Shown: one piece after another, positions 53,136-64,000 of the stretch | Position numbering within the stretch: position 1 is the stretch's first letter | How the letters are laid out: the number at the start of each line of letters is the position of its first letter | Assembly: GCA_023014485.1 (NCBI GenBank) | Contig: JAJOZX010008822.1 | Coordinates: 72,001 to 136,000, forward strand | DNA from: Bathynomus jamesi | Lineage: Eukaryota; Arthropoda; Malacostraca; Isopoda; Cirolanidae | Reading direction: 5' to 3' | Length of the DNA: 64,000 nucleotides | Notes under the pieces: model-generated | Databases searched by the model: none | Told to the model about the DNA's origin: nothing | What the model saw: the letters and a program-made list of their open reading frames with translations, nothing else | Made by a program: the position numbers and the translations under genes

Positions 53136-53269
53136 GGTGGGAATTTCAAATCAATTTTGTGTGTTAATTCCATACATTTAGTTCTTGTGTGTTACACTTT
53201 AGGGGAAAAAATAAAACATGTTGGTTAACAGGTACTTGCTATACAGATTTTTATCCAGTGTTCTAGTGA

Positions 53270-53278
53270 CCATATATA

Positions 53279-53338
<60 letters not shown>
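53270..53338. repeat. (AT)n microsatellite upstream of WDFY3 exon 1
   Basis: AT run about 135 bp upstream of the start codon, between the gene and a mariner. Confidence 0.95.
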
Positions 53339-53341
<3 letters not shown>

Positions 53342-54068
53342 GGTTGTTCAAAAAGTAAGTTTACAAGGTTAATTATCAGTGCATTATGCATAATACAATA
53401 ATGTTATTGGCAGTACAATATTTTGTTAGGCATGTGTGGCAACACTGTAAAGTGGCAATATTCAAGGTCACCAGTCTCACTACAAACCAAAAATTTCAAG
53501 ATTGCACCATCAGTTGGTAAGGTGATGGCAACAATTTTTTGGGATGACCATCAAGGCATTTTGCATGTTGAATTCATGCAAAAATGGACAACAATAAATG
53601 CCACTTCTTATTGAGAAACTTTACAGCGACTCTGCATGGCTATCAGAAGAAAATGTCCTGGGTTGCTTACTGCAGGTTTGGTGTTCTTGCATGACAATGC
53701 ATGCCCTCACACTGCAAATCAAACATGCCAACTTTTGGAATCATTCTACTGGGAAGTCATGGATCATCCCCCCCCATAGTCCTGACCTTGCACCAAGTGA
53801 CTTCCATTTGTTTCCAACCCTAAAGGAACACCTCAGAGGTAAACAATTTCAAAAAATTCTGATGCAGAAGTGGCCATACAAAACTGGTTAAAAACTAAGG
53901 ACCCTACATTTTACTCAATTGGCATTGGAAAGCTTGTCGCACACTACAACAAATATTTGAATCTGTTTGGTGATTATGTAGAATAGTAGTAATAAGTTGT
54001 TGTTGAAATACTTGTAATAAAACAGTTTCTTCAAAACACCTTGTGAACTTATTTTTTGAACAACCCTC
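53339..54068 (+). mobile_element. Mariner, 730 bp, N-terminal coding deleted
   Basis: Ends GAGGGTTGTTCAAAAAGTAA and (reverse) GAGGGTTGTTCAAAAAATAA. The plus strand has KNFKIAPSVGKVMATIFWDD, GILHVEFMQ, then frameshifted VFLHDNACPHTANQT (second Asp) and HSPDLAPSDFHLFPTLKEHL (third Asp), ending near YNKYLNLFGDYVE. The N-terminal DNA-binding half is missing. Confidence 0.9.
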
Positions 54069-54135
54069 ATATATACACACAGGGTGATTCATAAATGTAT
54101 TTTGAGGTTCACCTGTATAGAGAGTATTATATATA

Positions 54136-54942
54136 CAGGGTGGTACAAAAGTCAGGAACCATAGGCACATTTTATTAAATTATAATAAATGTTCAAATTT
54201 GTAGCCTTCCACTTGGAGACACTTTCTGACGCGTTGAATGCATGATGTTTGAACATTCCTGAACACATTGGTAATGATTTTGGCACACTCAGATGTGATT
54301 TTATCCTTTAGAGAACGTATGGTTCTGGGTTGATCAGCATAGACTACTGACTTGAGATGGCTCCACAAGAAAAAGTCAAGAGGCGTGAGGTCTGGAGACC
54401 TAGGTGGCCATTCAATGGGTCCTCGCCATCCAATCCACTTGCTTGGGAATGTTTCATCTAAAGAGCTCTGGATGATGGTTACGAAATGTGGTGGTGCACC
54501 ATCCTGCTGAAACCACATCTCTACCCGTATGGGCATTAGAAATGTTTGCAGCATATGCAGATGTGTTTCACCCGTTACATTGCCATCAAAAAAGTATGGA
54601 CCAATTAAATGATCCCCCCAGGGCGCAGCCCACACCATAATTCGTGGATCAAATTGCACATATCTTTCCTCCATCCAGTGGGGGTTCTCATTAGCCCAAT
54701 AGCATGCATTATGCCTATTGACATGACCACTGAGGTGAAACATTACTTCATCACTGAACATGATCCTTTGTTGAAGTTGTTGTTGTTGTAGAAACAACTG
54801 GCAGAACTCTACATGACAGTCTGTGTTGTCACCATACAGTTCCTGAACAAGTTGGACTTTGTAGGGGTGGAAATGATTTCTTGTAAGAATTAAAACAAGT
54901 TATTAAAATGTGCCTATGGTTCCTGACTTTTGCACCACCCTG
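54136..54942 (-). mobile_element. Mariner, 807 bp, N-terminal coding deleted
   Basis: Ends CAGGGTGGTACAAAAGTCAG and (reverse) CAGGGTGGTGCAAAAGTCAG, flanked by TA. The minus strand from about 54797 is open to 54180: QRIMFSDEVMFHLSGHVNRH (first Asp), MVWAAPWGDHLIGPYFFDG, MWFQQDGAPPHFV (second Asp), WPPRSPDLTPLDFFLWSHLK (third Asp). The catalytic domain is intact in frame; the helix-turn-helix region is absent. A lone mariner terminus (CAGGGTGATTCATAAATG) lies at 54080. Confidence 0.9.
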
Positions 54943-55494
54943 TATATATACTCTACTTGCGTAACTTTAAGGTTAAGCCTAGCATACCTATTCATTAGCA
55001 TCATAGCCAAACTACTATTATCCAGACCTAAGTTAACCTACTATATAGGCTGGTGTAACTGTTAATTTTAGTTTTGTACAATTATATTAGAGATGTACCA
55101 ACTAGTCAGTAAAGTCAGTAGTCAGCACAGTTGGCCTATTCATCCGACTATTTGTAGTCAGCTATTATTGGCTGACTGGTCAGCTTTGTTGCTACATGTT
55201 TGCTAAGTATCTAATTTATCACTATCAGTACAAGTATAAAACCTAACCCATTTCATTTAAGTTCCATTTTGAAACAGTTTTCTAAGATGTTAGACTAAAA
55301 GAAAATGGACCCAATAGTTGAGGTATGTGAAAATGTCAAGGTGAACTGTTGACTCAAAAATGAAATATTATTTATTGGTTGCTCATTTTTGGCTTGCATT
55401 ATGTCAATAATTACACATACCCAACAATTCAAATTTATTAGCTGTTCTCTTACAAGTGTGTGTGTATGTATATATATATATATATATATATATT

Positions 55495-57829
55495 AGTAAT
55501 CCCTTGTTTTATGTGGGCGTTCCATGCTTGCGCTGTGGAGGGTGAACCCTTTTCCCTTTTTAGTTGTCAGCCCTTTCCCCCTGGCCTTGATTATTATTAT
55601 TATTATTTACATATTAAATTTATTTAATTTTTTGATGGAAATATTGTTATAGGATTTTAATGGTTCTCTCTTTCTTTCCAGAGGAATAAATAGATAGTAA
55701 TAAGTAAAAATAAAATATAAAGTTGTGAGTAAGGATAAAAATATAAAGTAATAAGTAAATAAACATTAAGATAATGCTTATTATTTATTACTATCTTTCT
55801 ACTTAATAGTTTAAGATAATAAATAATAAACATTAAGTTGTGAATAAACAATAAGTTATATAAAGATAATGTTGTTAAACTTGTAAACAAGGAATGAGGA
55901 ATAAAACAGTTTTGTTAATAGTAAGAGAAAAAGAATGAGAGTTGGACGGTCACATGTTAAAACCTGTTAGCAAAAAGCAAGAATTAAATTAAGTACTAAA
56001 TTGTTAATATTTTAGCAAAAGGAATAAAAAGATAGTAAATAACTAAGTTGTTAAGAAGTTCTAAGAATCAGCATGTGTGTGTGTCAAAACTCGAGTTTTG
56101 AGAAGTGGGGAAAACAATCTGGTGTTTGCGGTGTTAAAATTAAATCAAATGTTAAGAAAATAAAAATAAGTAGTTTAAGTATTAAATAATAGAGAGAGAA
56201 TATTGAAGCACTAACAGAAGGAAGGTAATCTTGCAAGACCTGCGAAACAAGTGAGAAACTGTTGGTGGTATGAGCCAGCAGTCGTGGAATCGGAGGTCTG
56301 GGTGGAGAGCCTGGATCCAACAACCCTTCAAGGTAAGCAGCCTGGTTTTGTGGAGGCCTTAAATTTAAAAAAATTCATATTCATGGTGCAGCCGTTAGGT
56401 AAATTGAATCCCACCACAGCACAACCTGCGTATAACAAAAAACCACGTATACAAGACATGATATATTTACATTCAATTTACCCCAATACATCCATTTACA
56501 AGTTACATGGGCCTATATATAGCCTGATTTAACCTTATTAACAAGTATTAAGCTATAAATACAGTTAGTAAGTAGTATATTATATAATAATAATATATAA
56601 ATACAGTCAACCCTCGCTATAATGGACCCTGTTAGAGCGGATATCGGATAAACTGGATACACCACTGGCGACGTTAACCAGGAAAAGAAGAAGCGTGTGA
56701 CCCTGTCGGTGACCCAGAAGCTGGAATTAATCAAGAAGTTAGAGGCGGGTGCTTCGGTGGCCAAGGTGTGCGCAGAGTATGGCGTGAAAAAGCAAACTGT
56801 TTCCAACATTCATAAGGCCAAGGACAAGCTAACTTTTATATTTTTATTATATTTCATTATTTTCTGTATCATTTATCATGTATCGTGTTCAGCAGACAGT
56901 GCACAGTACTGTATATAGTATCTCCATTACCGTATCATATACGTATACCGTAGGTTACCAGTACCGTCAGTTATATCGGACAATCGGCTGGCTATAACAC
57001 ACACCTTTTCCCCCCTATTAGTCCATTATAACGAGGGTTGACTGTAATATGTAATATAATAAAAGAAATAAAATTTTACTAACCAAAAATGATGGTGGTG
57101 GTGAGAATTACTGTGCAGTACTATTTATTAGTGATATTGTGGAGAGAAAATCTTTTCTTGAAATTTTCAAACCAGCCTTTGTTTGCACTAAACTCAGTAC
57201 CACTAGCAGCATCACATGGGACAAAATGGCCGTAGATCTGCTTGGCCTTCTCACAGATAATTGCACTGCTTAATGGTGCATGTTTTCAATCCATATCCTC
57301 AATCCAAATGTTCAAAGCCTTTTCCATTTTCACTAGCACAGGATCTCTAACAATTTGTGCAATGGGCAGATGATTTAACTGAATCTCTTATTTTCTGTTC
57401 ATTTTTCCTGATTGTTCACACTGTTGATTCATTCACCCAAAACAACCTAACAATTGCTGCTGCTGACATGCCTGACTTTAATTTATCTAACAACTCCACT
57501 TTTTGCACTAAAGTCATTACTTTTCTTGATCTTAGCTTTAGCCTCACCCTCTGCAGGAGAACTGGCTGGATGTTTTGGAGCCATATTAACCAAAAAATTA
57601 AAGTTTTTAACAAAAACCAGTTATAATCCTGGATATATAACAAACTGGGCAACCAGCCATGGTGCATCACTAGCAACTGAGTGGCAGCTGCCTCACTAGG
57701 TGCGCTGCACAGTATGTAATTGTACTACATGTGGAACTGGTGCGCAATATTTATCTGTTCAAATTTAGCATTTTAGGTATGGCGCAGCTTACCCACATTT
57801 AACAAAACCATGTAAAACAAGGGATTACT
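55495..57829 (-). mobile_element. Tigger/pogo-like element, 2335 bp, with nested pogo MITE
   Basis: Inverted ends AGTAATCCCTTGTTTTA at both sides. The minus strand near 57590 starts MAPKHPASSPAEGEAKAKIK and, after a frameshift, VMTLVQKVELLDKLKSGMSA then IVRLFWVNESTV (pogo/Tigger CENP-B-like HTH). Further decayed coding follows to about 57140. The left part to 55500 is AT-rich. Interrupted at 56604-57044. Confidence 0.75.
56604..57044 (+). mobile_element. Nested pogo-like element, 441 bp, with transposase N-terminus
   Basis: Ends CAGTCAACCCTCGCTATAAT and (reverse) CAGTCAACCCTCGTTATAAT, with TA on the right. The plus strand encodes RVTLSVTQKLELIKKLEAGA then VCAEYGVKKQTVSNIHKAKD, a psq/CENP-B-type HTH, followed directly by non-coding 3' sequence. 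Confidence 0.88.
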
Positions 57830-58036
57830 TACAAACTTCAAATGTTCTAATTAGGCCAAGTGAGTTAAGCTTTAACTTCTTAAGCTTCCCTTAAACCTTT
57901 GACACACACAATCCTCAAACATATATTACTGTAGGTATTTGCATTAACTTTCATGCATTAACAAATTTTATAAGACCTTTCTTTTTTCTTTCCAGATTAT
58001 TAAAATACTGTAATAGCATAAGTTATATAAAACAAT

Positions 58037-58238
58037 GGGATCACCTGAAGATCAGGGACCCCATGTATTCTTGTTTTTTGCTTTAGAGTACCAAATATAA
58101 TAATAAATTAAAATGAATGCCCAGTTAGGTCAACTATATGCCCTTGATGATTGGTTAGGTTGTCGTGATATTTTCATTAGCTTTAACGAAAATATCATTT
58201 GGTAATTGAGGCCGAGGGCCCTGATCTTCAGATGATCC
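58037..58238. mobile_element. MITE, about 202 bp
   Basis: GGGATCACCTGAAGATCAGG and (reverse) GGATCATCTGAAGATCAGGG form imperfect inverted ends. The stretch 58240-59160 has no recognised element. Confidence 0.5.
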
Positions 58239-59164
58239 AAAAAATGAATTAAAGCAAATGTGAAATATTTCATTTCAGAATAGGCCCTTACATACATAGT
58301 CATGCCCTGTGGTTTGTGCATTTGCAGTTCCACGCAAGATTTTTTGGTACCTCATTCAAGGTTTGCATGCCAATTCTTTGCAGTTCCACTCACCAGAATG
58401 GTAAATGGTAATGTTAGGTTTTAAATAAAAAAATGTTAGAAAATATAAAATTGTACCGTAAGTATAAAAGTGTAAAAATATTATGTACAAATTGTAGAAC
58501 ATTTTTCTAAAATGTAAAAAAAAATGATAAAGTTCTCCAACATCTATAGGCTGAAGGCATTCATCGGAAAAACATAAACAAAGATTCCAGAAGCCAGTGC
58601 ATAATGCATGCATAGTAGTGACTACCCCAGAACAAGTGTCAGGGATAAAAGTAAAGTGTATTCTCATAAAACCATTTCTAAAACACAGTAAATAAATAAA
58701 TAAATAAGTCAATGTAAAATATTAAAATATAAAACAATTATAAAAATGAAAAAACCTAATGTAGAGCATTTTTCAAAAATGTAAACAAAGAAATGTCTCA
58801 TGTTCTCCAACATACACTGATTGGCAAGTACATTGGTAACATACATTGATTGGTAAGTACCATACATAATTTTTTTTTATTTTAATTCAATTTATGTAAA
58901 AAATTTCAGATTGGTGAACAATTCCCCTATCCCATTGAAATACATTATAAAACCTCTCTGCCATTTCCACATTCACAGTTCATGCGAGTTTCCAAGAATG
59001 TAACCTGCACAAAATGTGGGGCACAACTGTAGTTATTTTGGGCAAAATTCCAAATGCCAGATCCAGCTTGGTAATATGTTAAACTAGATTATGCTAGGTT
59101 AGGTTAGTCTTTGATGTTAGGTTACATTAGATTATATTTGTAAACATGAAGCAACTCAAGCCTA

Positions 59165-60060
59165 CCAAGGTTATCCAATTCAGATAAATGATTTAAAGGT
59201 ATATTTTATTATCAAATTTTTGCAAAATGTTAGTTTCAAGTCAGCTAATGATCCTCAAACTATTTACAAAGCTACTGAAGTACCCACATACTTGAGCAAA
59301 AACACACATTATTTACACTTCTTACAAACTCTATTTCATTCATGAAAGTATCCAATTTTTTCTTAAAACTAACTAAGGCACTACTATTTACCAAATCACA
59401 TGGCAAGTCATCGAACTATCCACTACTCTGACTAAAAGAATATTTTCATAGATCCAGTCTACACCTTTATTTCTAATTTAATCATGTTTTCCATGTCCTC
59501 AAGTTCTTCTATGAAACTCCAATAAGAAAAAGCCACTTAAATCTATATTGTCCAAACCTAAAGCCATTTTGAATGACTGCATCAGATGTCCCCCGAAACA
59601 AAATCTCTCAAAATTCAACATGGCCAATTCTTTTAAACTTTCACTGTATTCCAACCTTCTTAAGCTAAGGATAAGCTTGGTTGCCTATGTTGCATACCTT
59701 CAAGCATATCTATATCCTGCCTATGGTGAGGGATCCAAGTTTAAATGCAGTACTCTAAGTGAGGCCTAACAAGAATTATATAATCTACAGATGACTTCCT
59801 TACTTTCGTAACTAATATTCTTCTTCATACCTAGCATTTCATTTGCCTAAGCACTGCTTAGAAATCTTAAATCACTGCTAACTATAATGCTAAGATCCTT
59901 TTCTCAACTAACATCTAACCAGTTACATTGCATTTCATAACTAAAATTTTCATAATTTCTGCCAAAATGGAGGACTTTGCATTTTTGAACATTGAATTCC
60001 ATTTGCCATTGCAAGCCCAGGCAACTAATCTGTCAAGATCCTTTTGTAGCTTATAAGAAT
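59165..60060 (-). pseudogene. CR1/L2-like LINE 3' end, minus strand, copy B1
   Basis: The minus strand reads, with frameshifts, LQKDLDRLVAWA, WQMEFNVQKCKVLHFGRNYE, EKDLSIIVSSDLRF, SKEVICRLYNS, TKLILSLRRLEYSESLKELA. It is the same family as the plus-strand copy at 60603-63250 (shared LRRLEY.ESLKELAMF). Confidence 0.8.
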
Positions 60061-60097
60061 TTTCTATATTTGTAACTTGTAACTATATTTGTATACA

Positions 60098-60601
60098 CAG
60101 TAAACTTCCGAAATAACGGCACTCAAAATAATGGAATACTCGAGATAATGGCACTTTTGTGCATGACTTTGTTTACATCCGGCGCCATTTTGAAAGTGAA
60201 CTCTGTACCGACAACACATGGAATGCTCAGTGCTACATTTATAACGTTAAATTATAAGTGAATACACCCCCCTCGCAATGTCTCCGAAAATTCTTGAAGA
60301 AATCAATTGAAGAAAATGCACCCTCTACAGATGAAGCACTCGTGGTGGAGAATTTAGAATAGTTTTTTTCAATTTTAAAATGTTCTTTTTGCTTTATTTA
60401 CGTACTGTGCATTTACCAGTTAATAAAGTAGTATTCATTATCTCTCTCTCTTTTATTTATCCCCTTTTATTTATCCCCTTTTATTTATCCCCCTTTATTT
60501 ACGCATTAAATACATTTAAAAAAAACTTCAGAGACAATAGAAAATTCGCAATAATGGCACCCTCAAATCCCTGAGGGTGCTGTTATTTGGGAAGTTTACT
60601 G
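60098..60601. mobile_element. Pogo/Tigger-like MITE, 504 bp
   Basis: Ends CAGTAAACTTCCGAAATAAC and (reverse) CAGTAAACTTCCCAAATAAC. Contains a short repeated CCCCTTTTATTTAT block near 60450. No transposase. Confidence 0.8.
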
Positions 60602-60602
60602 T

Positions 60603-63250
60603 ACTTTTATATCATCTACAAATTTAGATATTTTACTAACTAGAGATCAAGCAATCTTAGATTTGGTTCTATCAAATGATTATGAGGTTATGATACATTT
60701 TAAAGTAGAATCAAATAGAAATTCAATGACCATCTCATTCCTTGCTTCTTGAGGGGTGACTATAGTAAAATTAGGGAGTTGTTAACCTCAGTAATGTGGA
60801 ATAATAAATCTCCTAATAAAAATGCTATTGAGATATGGTCTGGATTCAAAAAAATTTTAGAAGGTACACAATGAAGATGTATTCCTTTCAGAACTGTTAG
60901 GAAACCTTTGTGGTAAAATAAGAAATGGCTAAAATGATTAAAAATAAGAAATGAGCATTCAGGGAGTTTAAAAGCAGTGGCTAATAGCCTTGTGGATTTA
61001 GATAATTACAGCTAGTTGAGAAAAGTTCAAAAGTTTGATTAAGAAGAGCAAATGGCATCGTGAAATAGCTAAAAATAGCAATTCATTAGTTTGTATAAAC
61101 ACAATAATACAAAACAATTCCATGAACTCAATCAGTCTCAAACCCTCATCATTACCAGTAAAAGTCTCGTAATTAATGTTAGGGCAGTTAAAGTCTCCAA
61201 CAACTATACTATCCCAATTATTAATAAAGTTACGAAGAAGTGTGTAAAATCTAGTATCAGTTATCAAAGGGTTGAAAGGAGGTCTATAAACAACAATGAA
61301 ATTAAAGCTAATACTATGCACCCTAACTTTAATGCATATCACATTAATTGCTGCCAGAAAAACTATCTTAACCTCAATAGCCCTAAGAGAATTACAAATG
61401 TACAACAAAATGCCACCACCAATCCTATGTAACCTATCATTAGTAAAAAGTTTAAAACCCACTATATCAAGTTCCCCCAACAAGTCCTGAGTTACGGTAT
61501 TTAACCATGTTTCAGTTATAGCAACTATATCATAGTTCCTGGAATAAATTATTGCTTTAAATTCATTCAATTTATTTCTAATACTACATGCATTAAAACA
61601 AAAGACATTTAAATTATTTTTTACTACGGATATCATCATTGGTATCTTTAATGATTATTTTAGCTCTGTTTTTACTGATGAAAATTTGAATAACTTCAAT
61701 TTTAATTTTTTTTTTGTTCTAAACTTAGGCATTCTTGATAAGATTCATACAAAGGATAATAATGTTTGGCAAGTAATTAATACAACACAATAAAACAAAG
61801 TAAAGCAGTTGGTTCTGGAAATATTTATGATAGAATTCTTAAGGAAGGGGAGGATTGCTTGGCTGAAGCACCAACTATTTTGTTAGTTAGATCTTTTGGC
61901 TAAGCAGAAATAACCAATGAATGGAAAAAAGCAAATGATGTAACAATTTACAAAAAGGGTAGTAAAAAAGAAGGTAGAAAATTACAGGCCTGTTAGTTTA
62001 ACATCAGAGGTGGGAAAAATACTAGAAAAAATTATAAAGAATAGTATTCAAGATCATTTGGAAAGTTTTAATCTTATTTCAAGTTCCCAATATGGATTTA
62101 GATCAGGAAGGTCTTGTTTGTCTACTCTCTGAGAATTCTTAGAATTTGTAACTAATCAGGTAGCTAGATGATGGATATGATGTAGGTGTTATTTATTTGG
62201 ACTTCAGTAAGGCATTTGACAAGGTTCCACTTCGGAGATGTCTATATAAATTAAAAGTTCACGAGATATTGGGGTCAGTTACAAATTGGGTAGAAAAATG
62301 GTTAAAAAACAGAACAGAATAATTTTAAATGGTCATGAATCAGGGTGGCAGAAAGTGAAAAGTGGGGTACCATAGGAATCAGTGTTAGGTCCACTATTCT
62401 TTATTATTATAGCTATATCTAAATGATTTAGAGAAAGAATTAGGTAGTAAAATATCTAAATTTGCAGATGATATAAAAGTAGTTATCCCAGTTACAAAAA
62501 GATCTTGATAGAATCAGTTACCTGGGCTAATAAATGGCAGATAGAATTCAATATTCAAAAATGCAAAGTCATCCATTGGTAGAAACAATGAAAATTTTAT
62601 TTATGAGATGCAATGAAACTGGTTAGAGGATGTTAGTCAAGAAAAAGATCTTGGCATTATAGTTAGTAGTGATCTAAAATTTTCTTAGTGCTTAAATGCT
62701 AGAATAAGGCAAATAAAATGCTAGGTATTAAGTGGAATGTTAGTTACAAAAGTAAAGAAGTCATCTGTAGATTATATAATTTTTATGTTTGGCCTTACTT
62801 AGAATACTGAACTCAAGCTTGGTCCCCTCATCACAGGCACAATATAGATATGCTTGAAGGTATGCAACAAAGGACAACCAAGTTTATTCCTAGTTTAAGA
62901 AGGTTAGAGTACAATGAAAGTTTAAAAGAATTAGCCATGTTTAGTTCTGAGACATCATTTAAGGGGAGATATGATACAGATGTTAAAAATGTTTACAGGT
63001 ATCAATCATTTAAGATGTAACTCTTATTAGTCTGATGGGAGAACTTGAGGGAATAATAATTTAATAAAATTAAAAAACAGACTTGTAGACTAGATTTAGA
63101 AAAATACTTTAGTCATAGTAGTAGAATGTTGGAATAACTTGCCATATATGACATGACAAATAATTGCTCCTTTCAGGGAGTTGACAAAAGTAAATAGACA
63201 CCTTTGGTTTTACCATAGTTTTTGATTTGATGAAAGTCAATAAATAAATA
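60603..63250 (+). pseudogene. CR1/L2-like LINE copy B2, rearranged
   Basis: The plus strand 60620-61085 gives LTRDQAILDLVLSNDYEV and a decayed pre-polymerase linker. From about 61640 it resumes IIGIFNDYFSSVFTDENL, KSNKAVGSGNIYDRILKEG, YRPVSLTSEVGKILEKIIKN, SQYGFRSGRSCLSTLLEFLE, frameshifted YLDFSKAFDKV and, near the end, LRRLEYNESLKELAMFS. The piece between (61090-61637) is an endonuclease segment on the opposite strand. Confidence 0.8.
60998..61639 (-). pseudogene. LINE endonuclease segment, inverted relative to its LINE
   Basis: The minus strand is open for 213 codons: VFCFNACSIRNKLNEFKAII, YDIVAITETWLNT (catalytic E), HRIGGGILLYI, FNFIVVYRPPFNP and WDSIVVGDFNCPNINYET (GDFN). These are the standard apurinic endonuclease motifs of CR1/L2-like LINEs. 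The frame runs into unrelated antisense sequence after about 61090. Confidence 0.85.
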
Positions 63251-63734
63251 AATTTATTGAATTAATAGGCCTATATTTAGAATCATGTTATTTTCCTCTT
63301 TATAGTGTGTAAAGCTGACACACATTTTAACATTCCACAGATAAGCTTTGCCATTTGTTCTTGAGGACAATCATTATAGTATCTATTTACTCTATAGTTA
63401 TCTTTAAGAAAAAATTGGATGCTTTCATGAATGAGAGAGTTTATTAATTGTGTAAATAATATATATTTTAGCTCAAGTTATGTAGGCTAGTTCAGTAGTT
63501 CTGTAAATAGTTTATGTTAATTGGCACACTTGAAATTGATATTTTGCAAAATTTTATTATGTAATATAGCTTTAGATCATTTATGACTTGGATAACTTCA
63601 AGGCTACTTTTGTAGCTCTGTAAATAGACTTGTAGACTTGTAGTGAACTGTCTATTTATTTCCCCCTTATCCTTCAAAAAGAAAATTTCATGCTTTAAAT
63701 GTGCTCATCAAATCTGTGATGACTATATGATAGA
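63251..63734. other. AT-rich spacer, nothing recognised
   Basis: Two related short phrases (AGTTCTGTAAATAG and AGCTCTGTAAATAG, about 110 bp apart) suggest a decayed LINE 3' region, but no coding is visible. Confidence 0.4.
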
Positions 63735-64000
63735 CAATTTGAAGAGCTTCAAGTAGAACTGGCAGGAGAGTTACAGCAAGAGGAAGTTGTTATTGCCAAT
63801 GCAGAGCTTGCTGAAAAAACTGATAAATCTTCAGGATGAGACCCTAAAGAGAGAGAAACTGCAAGCAAAAAGGGTGCTAAAGGTGACAAAAGAAGAAAAA
63901 GACAGACTTTCAACAAAGAGGATGACCTCAATGAACACAGTCACCAAAAAGGCAAAGGAGAAACGAAGCCATTATGCAAATATTATAGGAAAGGCTTATG
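63735..64000 (+). pseudogene. Possible LINE ORF1 with CCCH finger, cut by window end
   Basis: The frame RQFEELQVELAGELQQEEVV, a TGA at about 63837, then a basic stretch (KKGAKGDKRRKRQTF) and KPLCKYYRKGL at the window end. This is the start of a CCCH-type finger as found in some arthropod LINE ORF1 proteins. The stop and lack of the rest make it uncertain. Confidence 0.35.

Noticed and set aside
53040..53228. Plus-strand 62-codon ORF at the WDFY3 start
   Set aside because: Opposite strand of coding exon 1; low-complexity Pro/Ser translation.
61091..61490. Plus-strand frames of 113 and 64 codons
   Set aside because: Antisense of the LINE endonuclease segment; no similarity of their own.

Overview
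The window is animal nuclear DNA, most likely arthropod and perhaps crustacean. The host gene is cut into many short GT-AG exons. It is crowded by mariner/Tc1, pogo/Tigger, hAT and CR1/L2-, jockey- and RTE-like elements, long (AT)n tracts, a few TTAGG-type motifs, and SINEs with 5S rRNA or tRNA heads. The organism call is inference; nothing here names a species.

The backbone is one host gene on the minus strand: the arthropod orthologue of WDFY3/ALFY (Drosophila blue cheese), a very large BEACH/WD40/FYVE scaffold for selective autophagy. I traced 37 consecutive coding exons from the ATG at 53135 down to 1184. Each junction has GT..AG and a matching phase. The exons sum to 6206 bp (2068 codons plus 2 bases) with no stop. 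They cover the N-terminal alpha-solenoid, the concanavalin-like domain and the following helical region. The PH, BEACH, WD40 and FYVE parts must lie to the left of the window.

Nearly all else is mobile DNA, mostly in introns. From left to right: a BED zinc-finger remnant (1-292); a 28-bp minisatellite (1563-2220); 5S-headed SINEs (about 3.0 and 4.1 kb); a tRNA-type SINE (5.6 kb); a palindromic Tc1 (7983-9132) beside a nested mariner/foldback complex (9139-13392); two LINE 3' ends (14.8-17.0 kb); a hAT element whose target duplication begins at base +6 of a splice donor (17077-17693); a hAT with a long hairpin (19214-19826); a full-length mariner (20075-21348); degenerate LINEs (22.1-23.9 and 25.5-27.0 kb); a 135-nt hairpin (29030-29164); a hAT (31085-31892); a chain of mariner/Tc1 insertions in AT repeats (35.6-40.2 kb); an RTE-like LINE (44.3-45.3 kb); and, in intron 1, a 3.03-kb transposon with about 590-bp inverted repeats, an intact 565-codon ORF and a 4-bp target duplication (49742-52774).

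Upstream of the gene's first coding exon (53.1-64 kb) I see no host gene. That stretch holds two truncated mariners, a Tigger element with a pogo element nested in it, small MITEs, opposed copies of a CR1/L2-like LINE (one carrying an inverted endonuclease segment), and a possible LINE ORF1 at the right edge.

The most interesting signals are the intron-1 transposon, the repeated conversion of different transposons into head-to-head palindromes, the SINE families that appear to share a body behind different heads, and the transposon insertion that stops just short of breaking a splice donor.
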